From Arachnopeziza araneosa (taxonomy: Eukaryota > Ascomycota > Leotiomycetes > Helotiales > Arachnopezizaceae), in assembly GCA_003988855.1 (NCBI GenBank), contig QYAI01000206.1:1-41349 (forward strand): a stretch of 41,349 nt of DNA. The letters are read 5' to 3'. The notes beneath the pieces were generated by a model. It was not told the origin of the DNA, searched no databases, and was given only the letters and a program-made list of their open reading frames with translations. A program made the translations under genes and the position numbers. Below, piece after piece: positions 8,052 to 18,604 of the stretch. Position 1 is the first letter of the stretch; each line of letters opens with the position of its first letter.

Positions 8052-10082
8052 ATGACTGACGCAATCTCCATCGAGGAGACGAACCGGATCCGGGTTTCTC
8101 TTGGCATGAAACCTTTGCCGGTTCCTGGAGCAGCAGGTCCCATCTTCAAAGAAGCGGCTCCTTCCCCTGTTGAGGAAGAAGGCAGCACTCTCGAATCACG
8201 GCAGGCTGAAAGCTATGACAACTATCGAAAACTTCAAGAAGCCGAAGAAGCCAAGAGAAAGCGCAACGCGAACGCCGAGGCGATCAAGAAAGCAAGAGAT
8301 GCCGCGAAACGATTCTCGAAGCTCGAGGGTAAAGGTCTGGGTGACGCGGATGAAGGTGAAGATATGGATGCTCGAAGTTGGTTGATGAAGCAAAAGAAAC
8401 GGCAGAAGGAAATTGAAAAGGCGCGCAAGTTGGAAAAGGAGCTGGCTGATGCCGAGGCTGCTGCTGAATACACTGCGAAAGATCTTGCCGGCGTCAAAGT
8501 TGGGCATGAGTTTAATACCTTTGAAGAGGGCGAGGAGCAAGTTCTGACTCTCAAAGATACGACTATCGATGAGAATGAGGAAGAAGGCGACGAGCTCGAA
8601 AATTTAAATCTCCGAGAGCGAGAGAAGTTGACCGAGAAATTAGAGCTAAAGAAGCAGAAGCCTGTTTACAACCCGAACGACGACGACGGAACGGGCGAAA
8701 AGGGCATTTTGGCACATTATGATGAAGAGATTGATGGAAAGAAAGGCAAAAGATTCACACTTGATGGATTGGGAAGTACGACAGAAGCTACTGCTAATGG
8801 TGTTACCGTAAAGCAGGCCAAGCCCAAAGCTATCAGCTTAGATTTCTTGAGTAAGTCTATTCAAATCTTTGCCAATTACATGATCCCTAGTCTAACGAAC
8901 AATTCAGAAGAAGATGAACCAAAGTCCGATTACCTCGATATCTCGGAAATCAAAGTCAAGAAATCCAAGAAGAAAAAGTCAAAATCTACCCGACAAAAAG
9001 CTGTAGATGAAGATGACATACTCCTAGTTGAAGAAAATCTAGTCGAAAATGCGTCAATGGATATGGATCAACCCGCCGAGCCTACCAAGAAGAGAAGTTA
9101 TCAAGACATATCATTTGTTGACGATGAAGACCTGCAAGCCTCTTTAGCTGCTCAGAGAAGGAACGCTCTTAAAAAACGCCAAAAATTACGGCCAGAAGAG
9201 CTTGTACAGCAGATCCAAGAAGAAGCCTCAACGCCCGCTGCTGAGATGGATACGGATGATCCCGAGGGCGGTTTGGTAATTGATGAAACATCAGAATTTG
9301 TCGCCAACCTTCAAAAACCTTCCACAATTGCCGACAGAAAGCCACACAGATCTGAGTCTCGACAAGCGGACCCAGTCACAACCATGGGCGATGAATCTGA
9401 CGAGGATGGTGATGTCATTATGGACCAGTCCTATGCAAATATTGAAGATGAGGAAGATCGACTTGCTCGGCGAATTAGGGGAGAGTCTGAAGATATAACA
9501 AATACTGGGTTGGAAGCTGAAGCAACCTTAGATCGTGGTCTGGGTTCAACATTAAAACTGCTGAAAGAGCGCGGTATTCTCAAATCCGAAGATTCAACTG
9601 ACTTGAATGATGTATTTCGGCGTAAGCAATTGTTCTTAGCGGAGAAACAACGCAGGGAAGCCGAAGCCGAAAAGAAAGCACGTACGCAGAGAGAACGAGA
9701 TCGTACGACTGGGCGACTGGACCGAATGTCGGCACGGGAGAAAGAAGAATATGCACGATCCCAGAACACTTTCCGCGATCAAGTCGAATCTCGTCAACTT
9801 GCTGAACATTTCAATAAGGAGTACAAACCAAATGTGGAGCTTAAATATATTGATGACTTTGGGCGAAACATGAACCAGAAAGAAGCATTTAAGCACCTCT
9901 CACATCAATTCCATGGTAAGGGAAGCGGAAAGCAGAAGACCGAGAAGCTACTAAAGAAGATCGAGGATGAAAAGCGGAGAGAGGCGCAAAGCTCACTTGA
10001 TGGTAGTCAAATGGGTGGTATGAGCGGTGCAACGAATCAACAGCGAAAGAAGCAGAGACAGGCGGGTGTCCGTTTAGCCTGA
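8052..10082 (+). CDS. SNU66: SART1/Snu66 family, U4/U6.U5 tri-snRNP splicing factor
   Basis: Nuclear pre-mRNA splicing protein of the tri-snRNP. The ATG at 8052 starts MTDAISIEETNRIRVSLGMK, which closely matches the Hub1-interacting (HIND) element known at the N-terminus of Snu66 proteins. The protein is highly charged with long Lys/Glu-rich helical segments. The C-terminus has the SART-1 signature EAFKHLSHQFHGKGSGKQKT followed by a Lys/Arg-rich tail. One intron is inferred at 8851-8907 (GTAAGT...CTAAC...CAG, 57 bp), joining DFL to KEDEPKSD and giving about 657 residues. The intron is a multiple of three with no stop, so retention would only insert 19 residues. An upstream TTG at 7983 is not a likely start. 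Housekeeping gene. Confidence 0.93.
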   Translation: MTDAISIEETNRIRVSLGMKPLPVPGAAGPIFKEAAPSPVEEEGSTLESRQAESYDNYRKLQEAEEAKRKRNANAEAIKKARDAAKRFSKLEGKGLGDADEGEDMDARSWLMKQKKRQKEIEKARKLEKELADAEAAAEYTAKDLAGVKVGHEFNTFEEGEEQVLTLKDTTIDENEEEGDELENLNLREREKLTEKLELKKQKPVYNPNDDDGTGEKGILAHYDEEIDGKKGKRFTLDGLGSTTEATANGVTVKQAKPKAISLDFLSKSIQIFANYMIPSLTNNSEEDEPKSDYLDISEIKVKKSKKKKSKSTRQKAVDEDDILLVEENLVENASMDMDQPAEPTKKRSYQDISFVDDEDLQASLAAQRRNALKKRQKLRPEELVQQIQEEASTPAAEMDTDDPEGGLVIDETSEFVANLQKPSTIADRKPHRSESRQADPVTTMGDESDEDGDVIMDQSYANIEDEEDRLARRIRGESEDITNTGLEAEATLDRGLGSTLKLLKERGILKSEDSTDLNDVFRRKQLFLAEKQRREAEAEKKARTQRERDRTTGRLDRMSAREKEEYARSQNTFRDQVESRQLAEHFNKEYKPNVELKYIDDFGRNMNQKEAFKHLSHQFHGKGSGKQKTEKLLKKIEDEKRREAQSSLDGSQMGGMSGATNQQRKKQRQAGVRLA

Positions 10083-11238
10083 TGGGATAATAATGGAGTT
10101 GATTTGGGCATAAAGGTGCAACCTCCTCACACTTGTACCTAACCATATTCATTGCTGACAAGGACTCAAAAGAGTTACCCGGGTGTTTTGATCTTGAATT
10201 AATTAGGTGAGTGGGTCCATCTGGAAGCTCATTGTCCAGCAGAAATTATATGTCCCTCGGCAAAGTTGCTTTGATGTCGAAGAGAAGTTTCTTTGTGTGA
10301 GAGTAAGCTCTTTGTCTTATTGTTTTCTCCTTTCTTCAGTTCCATCCCTCGCAACAAAGTCATCGGTCTACATGAAGGGGAAATTTAGAGCACATTGTCG
10401 TCGGCAATAACGGCTCTTTGTTAATTCTTAAGTACCATGGGAAAACAATCATGATCTGATAGTACAAGTACTCATGCATTTCGCTCTTCCCTCCCTGTCA
10501 ATCATCTATCAAAAATACTGTGCCAACGCAAGCCCATACATCATTTCTTACCGTCTAAGCAACATCCAACACAAAACATGTGTACCAACTTTTACGAACA
10601 ATTCGCCTGTGGTTGTCGTTTCGCCTATGATTTCAGGACCTGTCAAAATCCCCGCTCTCGCTATCACCAGACCCTCAGCCAAACTAGGCATATTCGCGCC
10701 TACTGTACTCGACATTCCGGACGTGGTAGTGGCTCTAGGGAGAGGTGATTTAGGTGAGTTGAGAACTTTCAAAACGTAGAAGCAGGTCTTCGACGCATTG
10801 ACATTTTTTGGGGTTAACGAAGCTACAACGGAAGCGTCAATACGCAAGTTCTTTCTTTCCTTGAATGAAATACTCCTTTTGAAAAACTATTTGAAATTCA
10901 GGTTTTCCCCTACTACTTCTTCTACTAACATCCTTTACCTGGGGCTTTGGCTTCGCAATGAGCCTCATATCTTATGAAACTAATTCAGCTCATATGACCA
11001 TGTTATTCATCTTCTAGCTGACAACCTTACCGTGATACTCGGAATATGCAGTTTGCAATGCGATGAAGAGATTCGCAGTCTTGAAGCTTTTCTGCTAATA
11101 ATTCTGGTTGTCCATGGAACAAGAGAAGGCTTCTCCCTCATTTCTTTGGAGCATAATTTCATCTCATATTCCTTGTCTCAAAATCATACAAACACTCTTC
11201 TTTCCCTTCAAACTTTCTTAATCCCTCTCACTCTCCTC
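10083..11238. other. Intergenic, no supported gene
   Basis: Two overlapping open frames of about 100 codons lie on opposite strands at 10.47-10.85 kb. Neither has a recognisable domain. No RNA gene or repeat was recognised. Confidence 0.4.
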
Positions 11239-11547
11239 TCAATACCGACCAGCCTCTAGCTCGCCAAACAATTTCTCCCCTTTCCACACGTACAACATGA
11301 CAATCGTCTCCTGTTCACCCTCATCCGCAAACACAATTGCTGGCAGCGTCACCTTGAAACTACCATCTCCCAGTGAAGTGATCTCTCGATACGGGATCCG
11401 CTCAGCAAATGCTTCCTTCGATCCACAGGCGAAAGAGAGGGAGAGGGTGTGTGAGGGTGTGAGTGTTGGGATGCTGCTAAATATCACGGTGATGGAGGAG
11501 TTGGTACGAGTGGGCTGTTGGAAGCTGGCGAGTGTTATAGTGGCCAT
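11239..11547 (-). CDS. Small hypothetical protein, 102 residues
   Basis: A single open frame from ATG at 11547 to a stop at 11239. The protein has a beta-rich look (alternating hydrophobic and Ser/Thr residues: ITVIFSSIPTLTPSHTLSLSF) with one Cys and no signal peptide or membrane helix. A segment ending in FADEGEQETIVMLYVWKGEK is the most complex part. I recognise no family. It may be a real small gene, since the composition is protein-like and the opposite frame is also open but less so. Confidence 0.35.
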   Translation of the reverse strand: MATITLASFQQPTRTNSSITVIFSSIPTLTPSHTLSLSFACGSKEAFAERIPYREITSLGDGSFKVTLPAIVFADEGEQETIVMLYVWKGEKLFGELEAGRY

Positions 11548-11794
11548 TTCGAGGTGAGTGATGAGATGGTTGCGCTGGTGTGATGATGGTTATAAACGAG
11601 GTGTTTTGAGATTTCGAAGAAATGGTTTGTGTTGCAGTTGAAATCATCAACGTTAGCTGTATATATACGCTAAATTAATCTGCTACGCTGATGATACGGT
11701 TGTTGCCTAGAGTGAGTGGTTGGAGGAGAAACAGAACAGTACCAGGATCTACCTCATTAAGTCCCGAATTGGGAAAGCGTAAACACCGTATCAC

Positions 11795-13752
11795 GTGCAC
11801 AGTCCCCATTTCCAACCTCGACATCAGATGACTACCTATTCGAGGGCATTGGCGATGACATTGCAATTATACTGCACAAGCTCACAGGGTCGAATGGAAC
11901 GTCAAATTGGTCGTTTGCGAGGAGATCTCAGAGGATTGAGGGAGTCTGTCAACCTGGTTGTTGCAGAACGGGGTTCGACATGTCGTGAAGGATCCGTGTT
12001 GTCGAATTATTCCCATGATGACAGGGCATTCTAGCGTCAATTTCGTCGAGAACTTGTTGTAGCTGGGTATCCAAGTCGAGTAATGAGCAGTAATGAGCAT
12101 CTCATTGAAGCTTACGTGCGCGAAATTTGCCAAGTCGGGGTGTTAGATGACAAGGCCGTCATATCCAAGCCGTCGCTGGAAAATGATCGTGATGGCGGCG
12201 AAATTGTGTCAGATGGCGGTCTCAATAGTCAAGGGAATATCAGCAACATACTAGATGTGGAGAACTCAACCTCCAGCGACAAGGAAATTGTGCAAGATTC
12301 AACAGACTCATCCCCAGAGAAGGTGACAGAAGACGGGAAGGAAGTTGACAAGCTATCATTGCCAGATGTAGACAGTTCAGAGCTGGAGATCTGCTCACCA
12401 GGCCATGGAATATCAAAAGTCACGAAATTAGACGCAGAAAGTGAAAGTTTGATAGGCCAGGGCGACGATTATGCTAAAGCGCACAGGGATTTCCCGAACG
12501 ATACATTTTCAAAAGGGAGGTTTCAAAGCATGGAGGCGGCAAATGCAGGGGCTCTTCAAGATTTGGGCGGACTCCAAATATCTTTTGGTGCTATTTCCAG
12601 CCAGCCTAGCGTTACTACATATGCCAATTTGACAACCAGCAACGTTTCGCAGCATGGATTAAGAATTACCGAAAATCCCCTTCAGGCTGCAAACGTTGGT
12701 GGCATTCAGGTACGAGAGGAAGAAGAGGCCGAAGAAATTTCAATATCGGTTCCAAAATCTAAGAAAAGTAACATTACGTTCATGGATGTCAAAGAGCGAT
12801 CATACTCAATTCCGTACAAAATGATTAAGACTTGAGAGGTAAGTTCAAAGTTCCATCAAGTATATCATGATATCTGACTCCAATGTAGCCTATGCACAAT
12901 TTTATGCTTCAAATATTCAAAGCTGATGAAGAGTTTGAACATCGTGTGATCGAATGTTGCTATGATTTGTTTGATGAAGAAGGCAACATCATGCACCCAA
13001 CGTTCTGGGAGAGCCTCATCAAACCTGGTATGGAAGTTACTATGGGAATACGGAAGGAATCTGAGTCATCCTCTCCTAAGCTGGAGTCTATCCCGGCAAT
13101 CTCTGAACTTCTTAGGTCGATTTTTAACTAGTCTAGTAAAATAGTTAACAATCAAACGTCCAGTGAAAGCCACCCTCCATCGAGACAAGCATCAAACGAC
13201 ATCAGACCATCCCATAATTCATCAATTAAGTCAAGTTATGGAAGTTCTAGACATAGGACTTCATCTCCAGTATCATCAAAAGCATCGGTGCCGAAAAAAT
13301 CTCCTCCGTCAACCTTCTCTGGCCTTCGGACTCGATCACCGCCACGTAAAAAACCATCTAGATCGCGACATTCGTACAGTTCTCCATCATACAATCCATC
13401 ACTGTGGTATGAAAATCACGTTCCGGCATGGTCGCCACGGCTTCCCCAACCTCCACTCCCACCACCTCCTCCGCCTCCTCCGCCTGCTTACAACACGTCG
13501 TGGACAGCTTTCGCCCTATGGCCTGGAGTTAGCTACACCACATCGTACTTCGAAGGTCAACCAAGAGGCACTGATCTATCGCAGGGAAAAGTGTCGGAAG
13601 AGCCACAAGATACTGTACCCCCTCCTCAAAGCTCAATGACTCCAGCAATAAATAAAGCGCCTATGGCTTTGACGGGATTTGAGGTTGATGTGAAGGAAAA
13701 AGCTCAGGTCTTTATAATGGAAGCAATAGAAGTCTATGAAATGGAAGCCTAG
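11795..13752 (+). pseudogene. Decayed fungal STAND-N/ubiquitin-like-domain (ULD) protein gene
   Basis: One reading frame runs from about 11795 to 12838, then an intron at 12839-12888 (GTAAGT...CTGAC...TAG), then on to 13752. It encodes a helical N-terminal part, the block RQFRRELVVAGYPSRV...HLIEAYV, a disordered acidic middle, a ULD domain (NITFMDVKERSYSIPYKMIKT | EPMHNFMLQIF...CCYDLFDEEGNIMHPTFWESL), then Ser-rich and poly-Pro tails. A TAG (12032-12034) and a TGA (12833-12835) sit exactly where relatives have Trp (x-W-x-x-x-R-R-E-L, and K-T-W in ULD). A third stop, TAG 13129-13131, could alternatively lie in a 48-bp intron with a weak GTCGAT donor (13116-13163). The start is not preserved: the first in-frame ATG upstream is preceded by a probable frameshift near 11828. 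The shortest surviving ATG frame is 12083-12835. Confidence 0.75.
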
Positions 13753-15632
13753 ACAAAAATCTTATCGATAAAATTACGATCCAACAAATTTTGGATAGGA
13801 CCGAACTGGAATAGGTGAAGACGTGATATGATTTTTCAAAATCTGTTTAATGACCCGGTCAAAACACAGAGCGAGGAGGAGAACTTGATATCAAATCTCT
13901 CAAGGTATTTGCTATGTAACTAAACCAACGCATTAATCAATCATGATATCTCTCTTTGCTATTCATTCAGTCATTATGTTTTAACTCTCAATGCCCAGTT
14001 TCAAGATTCTCAATTCTAAGACAAGAGATGCTTATCTGTAACTCAATGCAATGACTTCCATAATTCTCGGGTCTGTGGAAAGAGAATATCAACCGTAATG
14101 TCTATCTGAACACTATCTCCATGTCCCTTGTAGATCCTCCATGCTAGACAAAGGATCCCGCAAATTAATCAACGCCTTCCGTGCCGGAGAGAAGCAAGGC
14201 ATGTCTTGAAAAAATGAGCTCAGCTGCCACGGGACTTTCTGTGGTAGTTTCGTTCTACCACAGTTGTGGAGAGAAGAAAGAGGTATCGGCGGTCATTCGC
14301 CGACAAACGAGCCTCTCACTGACTAGTCTGATGTCCAACTCACGGAGCGATCTAAATACTTAATATCTCAAGATTTCAAAGTGACAAAATAATACGTCAT
14401 CTCTCAACGTGTTCGTATGCGCCAACGTGAAAAGCTCTCTTTCTTACCATTTTCGTCGACAACATACAAAGAGAAATAGGTCTAGGCGAAGAATTGAGGA
14501 AAATCTCAGTCTTCAACGGGACTTGCAAGTACTGTGGTGTGTGGGCGATAGACAATAAAATTTACTTGCGCTTATAGCTCCATAATATCCACAAGTGGTG
14601 CTAGGATCACTGAGATAAAAGTACTTCTTGGGCCAAAATCCATGAGGTAGAAGATATGTAAAGCCAGATCTTGAATTGTAAAGTCTAACAAGAGGGGTTT
14701 TCTCTTCGCTGGTGTGAGAGTCTTGAGCACTTGATCAAGATTGTTGTCAGACGACAGAACATGTGCTGAAAACGTGTCCTCCGAGCCAAGCAAAACAGGT
14801 TAAACGAAGCAAGATAAACATACGTCCCCTCTGCTGCAAATGAAAAGCTCTCGACGTACACCCAAACGGAGTGGAGATGCAGATATCAGATTAGCCAAAC
14901 AGGTCGCAGTTTCGTTGCATTATATACGTTGTCATACATCGTCCTAAACTTCATTGGCGTTGGTCTTGACATCCGTCCTCGTGCCTCTTACCACCAGGTT
15001 GTGGTTCACCACTGATGGTCTTGGCTAGACTTTTTAGAATGATGAGAATTTTCCTAGAGAGAAAGAAAGAGGTGTAGTATGGCGAGAGATCGATGTAATA
15101 GAAAACGAGAATTTAGTCTCGAGTTGGTCGTTGACATTGGGTTAAAGAACGAAAGGACCCTTGATGCTGAGCCATTCCTAAGTCAGACTAGCGCCGCGCA
15201 TGATCTTGGTGCTGGAGCTCGTCGCGAACGCCTTCCAAGCCGATTATTCAGTGATCGTTTACTGGTTTGCGGCAAGGTAAGCATATTTGGCGTTATATAT
15301 TCCCGATTGTGGCTATATCATTCGATATGCTTCTTGGCTTCGAGTGGCCCAAGATAGCCCAAATCGATTGCTTGCATGACCTGCATCCTTTGCCGGCGGG
15401 AAAGCCGGAGCAGCCATACGCTGATTGCTGATGGTTGCGTCGAGCGACAATCCGAAATCCCTTCGATATGGAGCTACGCTTCTTCTCAAGTTGCTATCTT
15501 CAGATATGTGATTCTCTTCTGAGGGACTTGTTGATCGTCCTTATTCTTTCCAAGACTATCTAACATTTTACCGCTCGATTCCATGCATTATCATTTGATC
15601 TGGCAGATCCGCGATATTGCGGCAGAGAAGCT
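13753..15632. other. Intergenic, no supported gene; one short perfect hairpin
   Basis: A 9-bp perfect hairpin (CTGTGGTAG, 7-base loop, CTACCACAG) lies at 14239-14263. A 73-codon minus-strand frame (14793-14572) and a 92-codon plus frame (15079-15357) have no recognisable domains. The latter ends near a GTAAGC donor-like site and could be a 5' exon of the next gene, but I could not show a join. Confidence 0.4.
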
Positions 15633-17303
15633 ATGACCCTTTATACTTCAGTCGCTGGCCTGGTTCGTCTAGTAGACAGCGTACTAGTCGAAGCTGGTAA
15701 AGCTTGCGGTAAAGATGACGAGTTCACTCTTCAGATATCCTCTATTCAAAATATCCTCAATCGACTCCAAAAAGAAGCCGCAGATCCAAAGTCACATATC
15801 AGTCGAGCCAACAAAGAACGAAAGCGAGAATTGGAGGATCATATCCGGCGGTGCAAGGACATATTAAGAGTTTTGAAGTCGGTTTTTACAAAGTACAACT
15901 CATTGAGCGATGAAAAGAGACGCAACCGAAAGATATGGCAGAAGATCAAGTTCATGGATGGAAAAACGCATCAGCTATCAGACATAAGACGGGAGCTCTC
16001 TGCTCTCAGAGCTGCCATCCTGATAAGCCTCCATCTATGTTCCTTGAGGTCTTTAGGAAAAGTGGACGCTAAGCTAGGTCACATCGAGTCGCAATCAGAC
16101 AATCATCAATTAAAAGGTCTGCGAGGGTCGCTACATTGGATTACTGCAAGCAAAGCATCCGCCGAAGGAGAGGGATCAATATGGACAATCTCGACAAATG
16201 AAGATGATGATTTCTGGAAGGACATAAGACGAGAGCTTGTCAGGGAGGGTTACCAGAGGACATTGATTAAGAAACACAAGAGACTTATTCAAGCTTATAT
16301 TGTGGAGTTGGGAAATCGTGGAGTTTTCGACGAGTTGAAGCAAGAAGGGTTTCACTCTGTCCGCGGGTCTGCTGGTAGACGACATGAATGTGACTTACAT
16401 TCTAAATCGAAGAAACCAGACCAGAGGAAAGACAACCAGGACTTTCCAATCAAATGTATGACTTCCGTTTCTCCGCCTATTTCCAGCACTCGGTTTGAAG
16501 GAATTGCCGACGAAGATTTCGGTCATCCAAGCCATGAAGTCAATGATATTCCCATGTCGGAGAAAACTTCAGGTTCTGAGACAGCCAAGCAGCCACCGCA
16601 ATCCCTAGATCTTCAGGCACCGTCAGGGCCTAGGCAGGGCAGTTCGGAGTTTGAATCTCCGCTGAACAGTCCCACAGATAGCACATTCGTTCTGTTGGAT
16701 GAAATTAACATTTCAAGAAACAAGGCGATACCTGTGGGTAGTGTGTTCGGCCAAGATTACATCCCTGTTCCACCTTCGGATGTGACTTCCAAGGAAGAAT
16801 GTCCCGTCATACTGGCATCAAATTCTCTTCCGGTAGAGCCCGCACCTATAAGAAGTATTCGTTCGCCTTCCAGTAAAGTCGGGGAGCATACAGCTAGCAA
16901 TTCTCAACCGCCAAGCATTATTTCTTCACAACAAAAGCCCTCTACTCCCAAGCAAGTTCGCTTTGTGGACCCTGATACATACTTAAGAAGCGTCCCAGTG
17001 AGTTCAACAATCAGCTCTAACTTAGATCTTCAACTCATCTCGTTTAGGGAGCGAAATTGTCGCGAGCTACGCGAAAGCTACCAAGCGCTATTCGAAGAGC
17101 AAAAAATCATTTTCCCTTTAACAATTTATCCATATCCAAATACTAAAGCTCTGGCCATGAGAAATCTTACTACTCATACCCTTCAGCGACAATTTGAGAC
17201 TCCTAACATTACCACATCTCTGCCTGGTATTTCCCCAGGTTTCGGAATACAAAAAGGTAGTGTTAACAAACCTAGAGTAGTTTTGATGGAATACATCTCG
17301 TGA
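15633..17303 (+). CDS. Fungal STAND-type N-terminal-domain protein, hypothetical
   Basis: A single-exon ATG frame of 556 residues. The N-terminus (TLYTSVAGLVRLVDSVLVEAG) and the following helices (CKDILRVLKSVFTKYNSLSD, then KIWQKIKF, LSDIRRELSALRAAI) match the helical N-terminal domain common in fungal NLR/STAND-associated proteins. Around residues 195-235 is the block DDDFWKDIRREL with LIKKHKRLIQAYIVELG, shared with the decayed gene about 2 kb upstream. The second half is disordered and Ser/Pro-rich. The C-terminus has a compact block near PKQVRFVDPDTYLR and NCRELRESYQALFEEQK, then a final stretch rich in Thr and Asn. No NACHT or ankyrin domain is present. The function is unknown; a role in signalling or self/non-self response is inference. 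Confidence 0.75.
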   Translation: MTLYTSVAGLVRLVDSVLVEAGKACGKDDEFTLQISSIQNILNRLQKEAADPKSHISRANKERKRELEDHIRRCKDILRVLKSVFTKYNSLSDEKRRNRKIWQKIKFMDGKTHQLSDIRRELSALRAAILISLHLCSLRSLGKVDAKLGHIESQSDNHQLKGLRGSLHWITASKASAEGEGSIWTISTNEDDDFWKDIRRELVREGYQRTLIKKHKRLIQAYIVELGNRGVFDELKQEGFHSVRGSAGRRHECDLHSKSKKPDQRKDNQDFPIKCMTSVSPPISSTRFEGIADEDFGHPSHEVNDIPMSEKTSGSETAKQPPQSLDLQAPSGPRQGSSEFESPLNSPTDSTFVLLDEINISRNKAIPVGSVFGQDYIPVPPSDVTSKEECPVILASNSLPVEPAPIRSIRSPSSKVGEHTASNSQPPSIISSQQKPSTPKQVRFVDPDTYLRSVPVSSTISSNLDLQLISFRERNCRELRESYQALFEEQKIIFPLTIYPYPNTKALAMRNLTTHTLQRQFETPNITTSLPGISPGFGIQKGSVNKPRVVLMEYIS

Positions 17304-17737
17304 GCTAGAACCAGGCATGTTTTGCATCACAGAATCCTCATTTATGACTTCTTCCTCGCTTTATTTCGTCCATACACTTTTGAAGTCGATTCAGCTATAT
17401 CTTAAAGCAGATATATCATATAGGATTCGCTGAAGATAAATGGAATGAAGGCGTCTTGTTGTGGCATGATTAGAAACCCTCTTGAACGTGATCCACACGG
17501 CTATTGACAAGAAGTTGGAGGAGAAAGGGGGGGGTGGAGATTACAGTGCAGGGAAGATTTTGTCGTTAAATTGTGATTATGAAGACTTTTAACCCTTCAT
17601 TATGAGTTGAAGAGACTCTATTTGTGGTCTAAAATGATAGAATCTGATAAGGTATTGTTTCGATTTAGAAAATTGCAGTACTAATTGTCTAATAAGCCAA
17701 AGCCGATAAGTTGGCGTGCGGGCAAATTTTTTGGCTT

Positions 17738-18604
17738 TTAACTTGGATCCATCTCTGCCTCAGAAGCCTTCTTACCCCTTCTTATCTGCTTCTCAAACCT
17801 CTCAAACTCATCCCTCAACTCTTGTTCACACAGTCTCCACCTTTGCAAATCCTCCTGCGCCACAATCACTCTTTCCCTTCCCTCCTTAACTAACTCTAAT
17901 GCTAAACTACTCTCCCTCCTCATATCAATACGTAAATTCAAAAATCTCTCATCATTCAACGCCTTCTCAAGTGCATATGCAATCTCTTGCCACGCCTTCC
18001 CATGTCCACTTACGCCTAGGGCCTCCCATTTTCTCCTACACAGATCATATCCGCAAGTCCAGAGGTTGAGAAAAGCGTGGATGAGTTCGTGAGCGAGCGT
18101 ACTAATGTAGTGCAGAAGCCTTTTTGGTCGATCTTTAATCTCTTTATCCCTTACAAACAACTCAACTTGAAACTTCCACCTCTCATTATCATCATTTTTC
18201 CTCTTCAGAATATCCAGCATCTTAGAATCTTTCTCTATTTTCACACACCGACCATTAAACCCCATCATCGTCGAAGATTTGTGTCTGTCAAGGATAACCT
18301 TGACACGATCTTTTAGACTCCCAAAGAAGAACAGCTCGTTGAAGAGATGTGCATAGGTGTTGAGGATGGCTAGGGTGGGTTGAGTTGGTGCTGCGAGGTT
18401 GAAGATTGATTCGTTGTGGAAGCGGTCCAGGGCTAGGCGTTGAAGGCGCGAGAGTGAGGCCCCTCGGTGTAACGAGAAGGCAACACATCGCTCTGAAAGG
18501 TGCGTAGCATTATGGCCGCCTTGTTTGAAGAGATCTGCAGCGTAGTAGCCGCTGTCGAGCTTGTCAAATTGGATGCGTTTGTGGGCAGGATGGTGTTTAG
18601 GCAT
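17738..18604 (-). CDS. SprT-like zinc metalloprotease-domain protein
   Basis: The ATG at 18604 (MPKHHPAHKR) gives 288 residues; the TTG further upstream is not a likely start. The protein carries the SprT-like zinc site: HELIH at residues 172-176, followed by Cys residues and SGHGKAWQ with a third His at 201, as in SprT/Spartan-type domains. The region before it (NELFFFGSL, then VELFVRDKEI) fits the SprT fold, where beta strands precede the HExxH helix. The C-terminal 80 residues are charged and probably helical. The family includes DNA-protein crosslink proteases, but this one shows no visible SHP, PIP or UBZ motif, so the substrate is unknown. It appears intact, with no intron. Confidence 0.85.
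   Translation of the reverse strand: MPKHHPAHKRIQFDKLDSGYYAADLFKQGGHNATHLSERCVAFSLHRGASLSRLQRLALDRFHNESIFNLAAPTQPTLAILNTYAHLFNELFFFGSLKDRVKVILDRHKSSTMMGFNGRCVKIEKDSKMLDILKRKNDDNERWKFQVELFVRDKEIKDRPKRLLHYISTLAHELIHAFLNLWTCGYDLCRRKWEALGVSGHGKAWQEIAYALEKALNDERFLNLRIDMRRESSLALELVKEGRERVIVAQEDLQRWRLCEQELRDEFERFEKQIRRGKKASEAEMDPS

Noticed and set aside
15079..15357. 5' exon of the 15.6-kb STAND-N-type gene
   Set aside because: A donor-like GTAAGC is present, but the downstream gene has a good own start with the expected N-terminal motif, and no acceptor in a matching frame was found.
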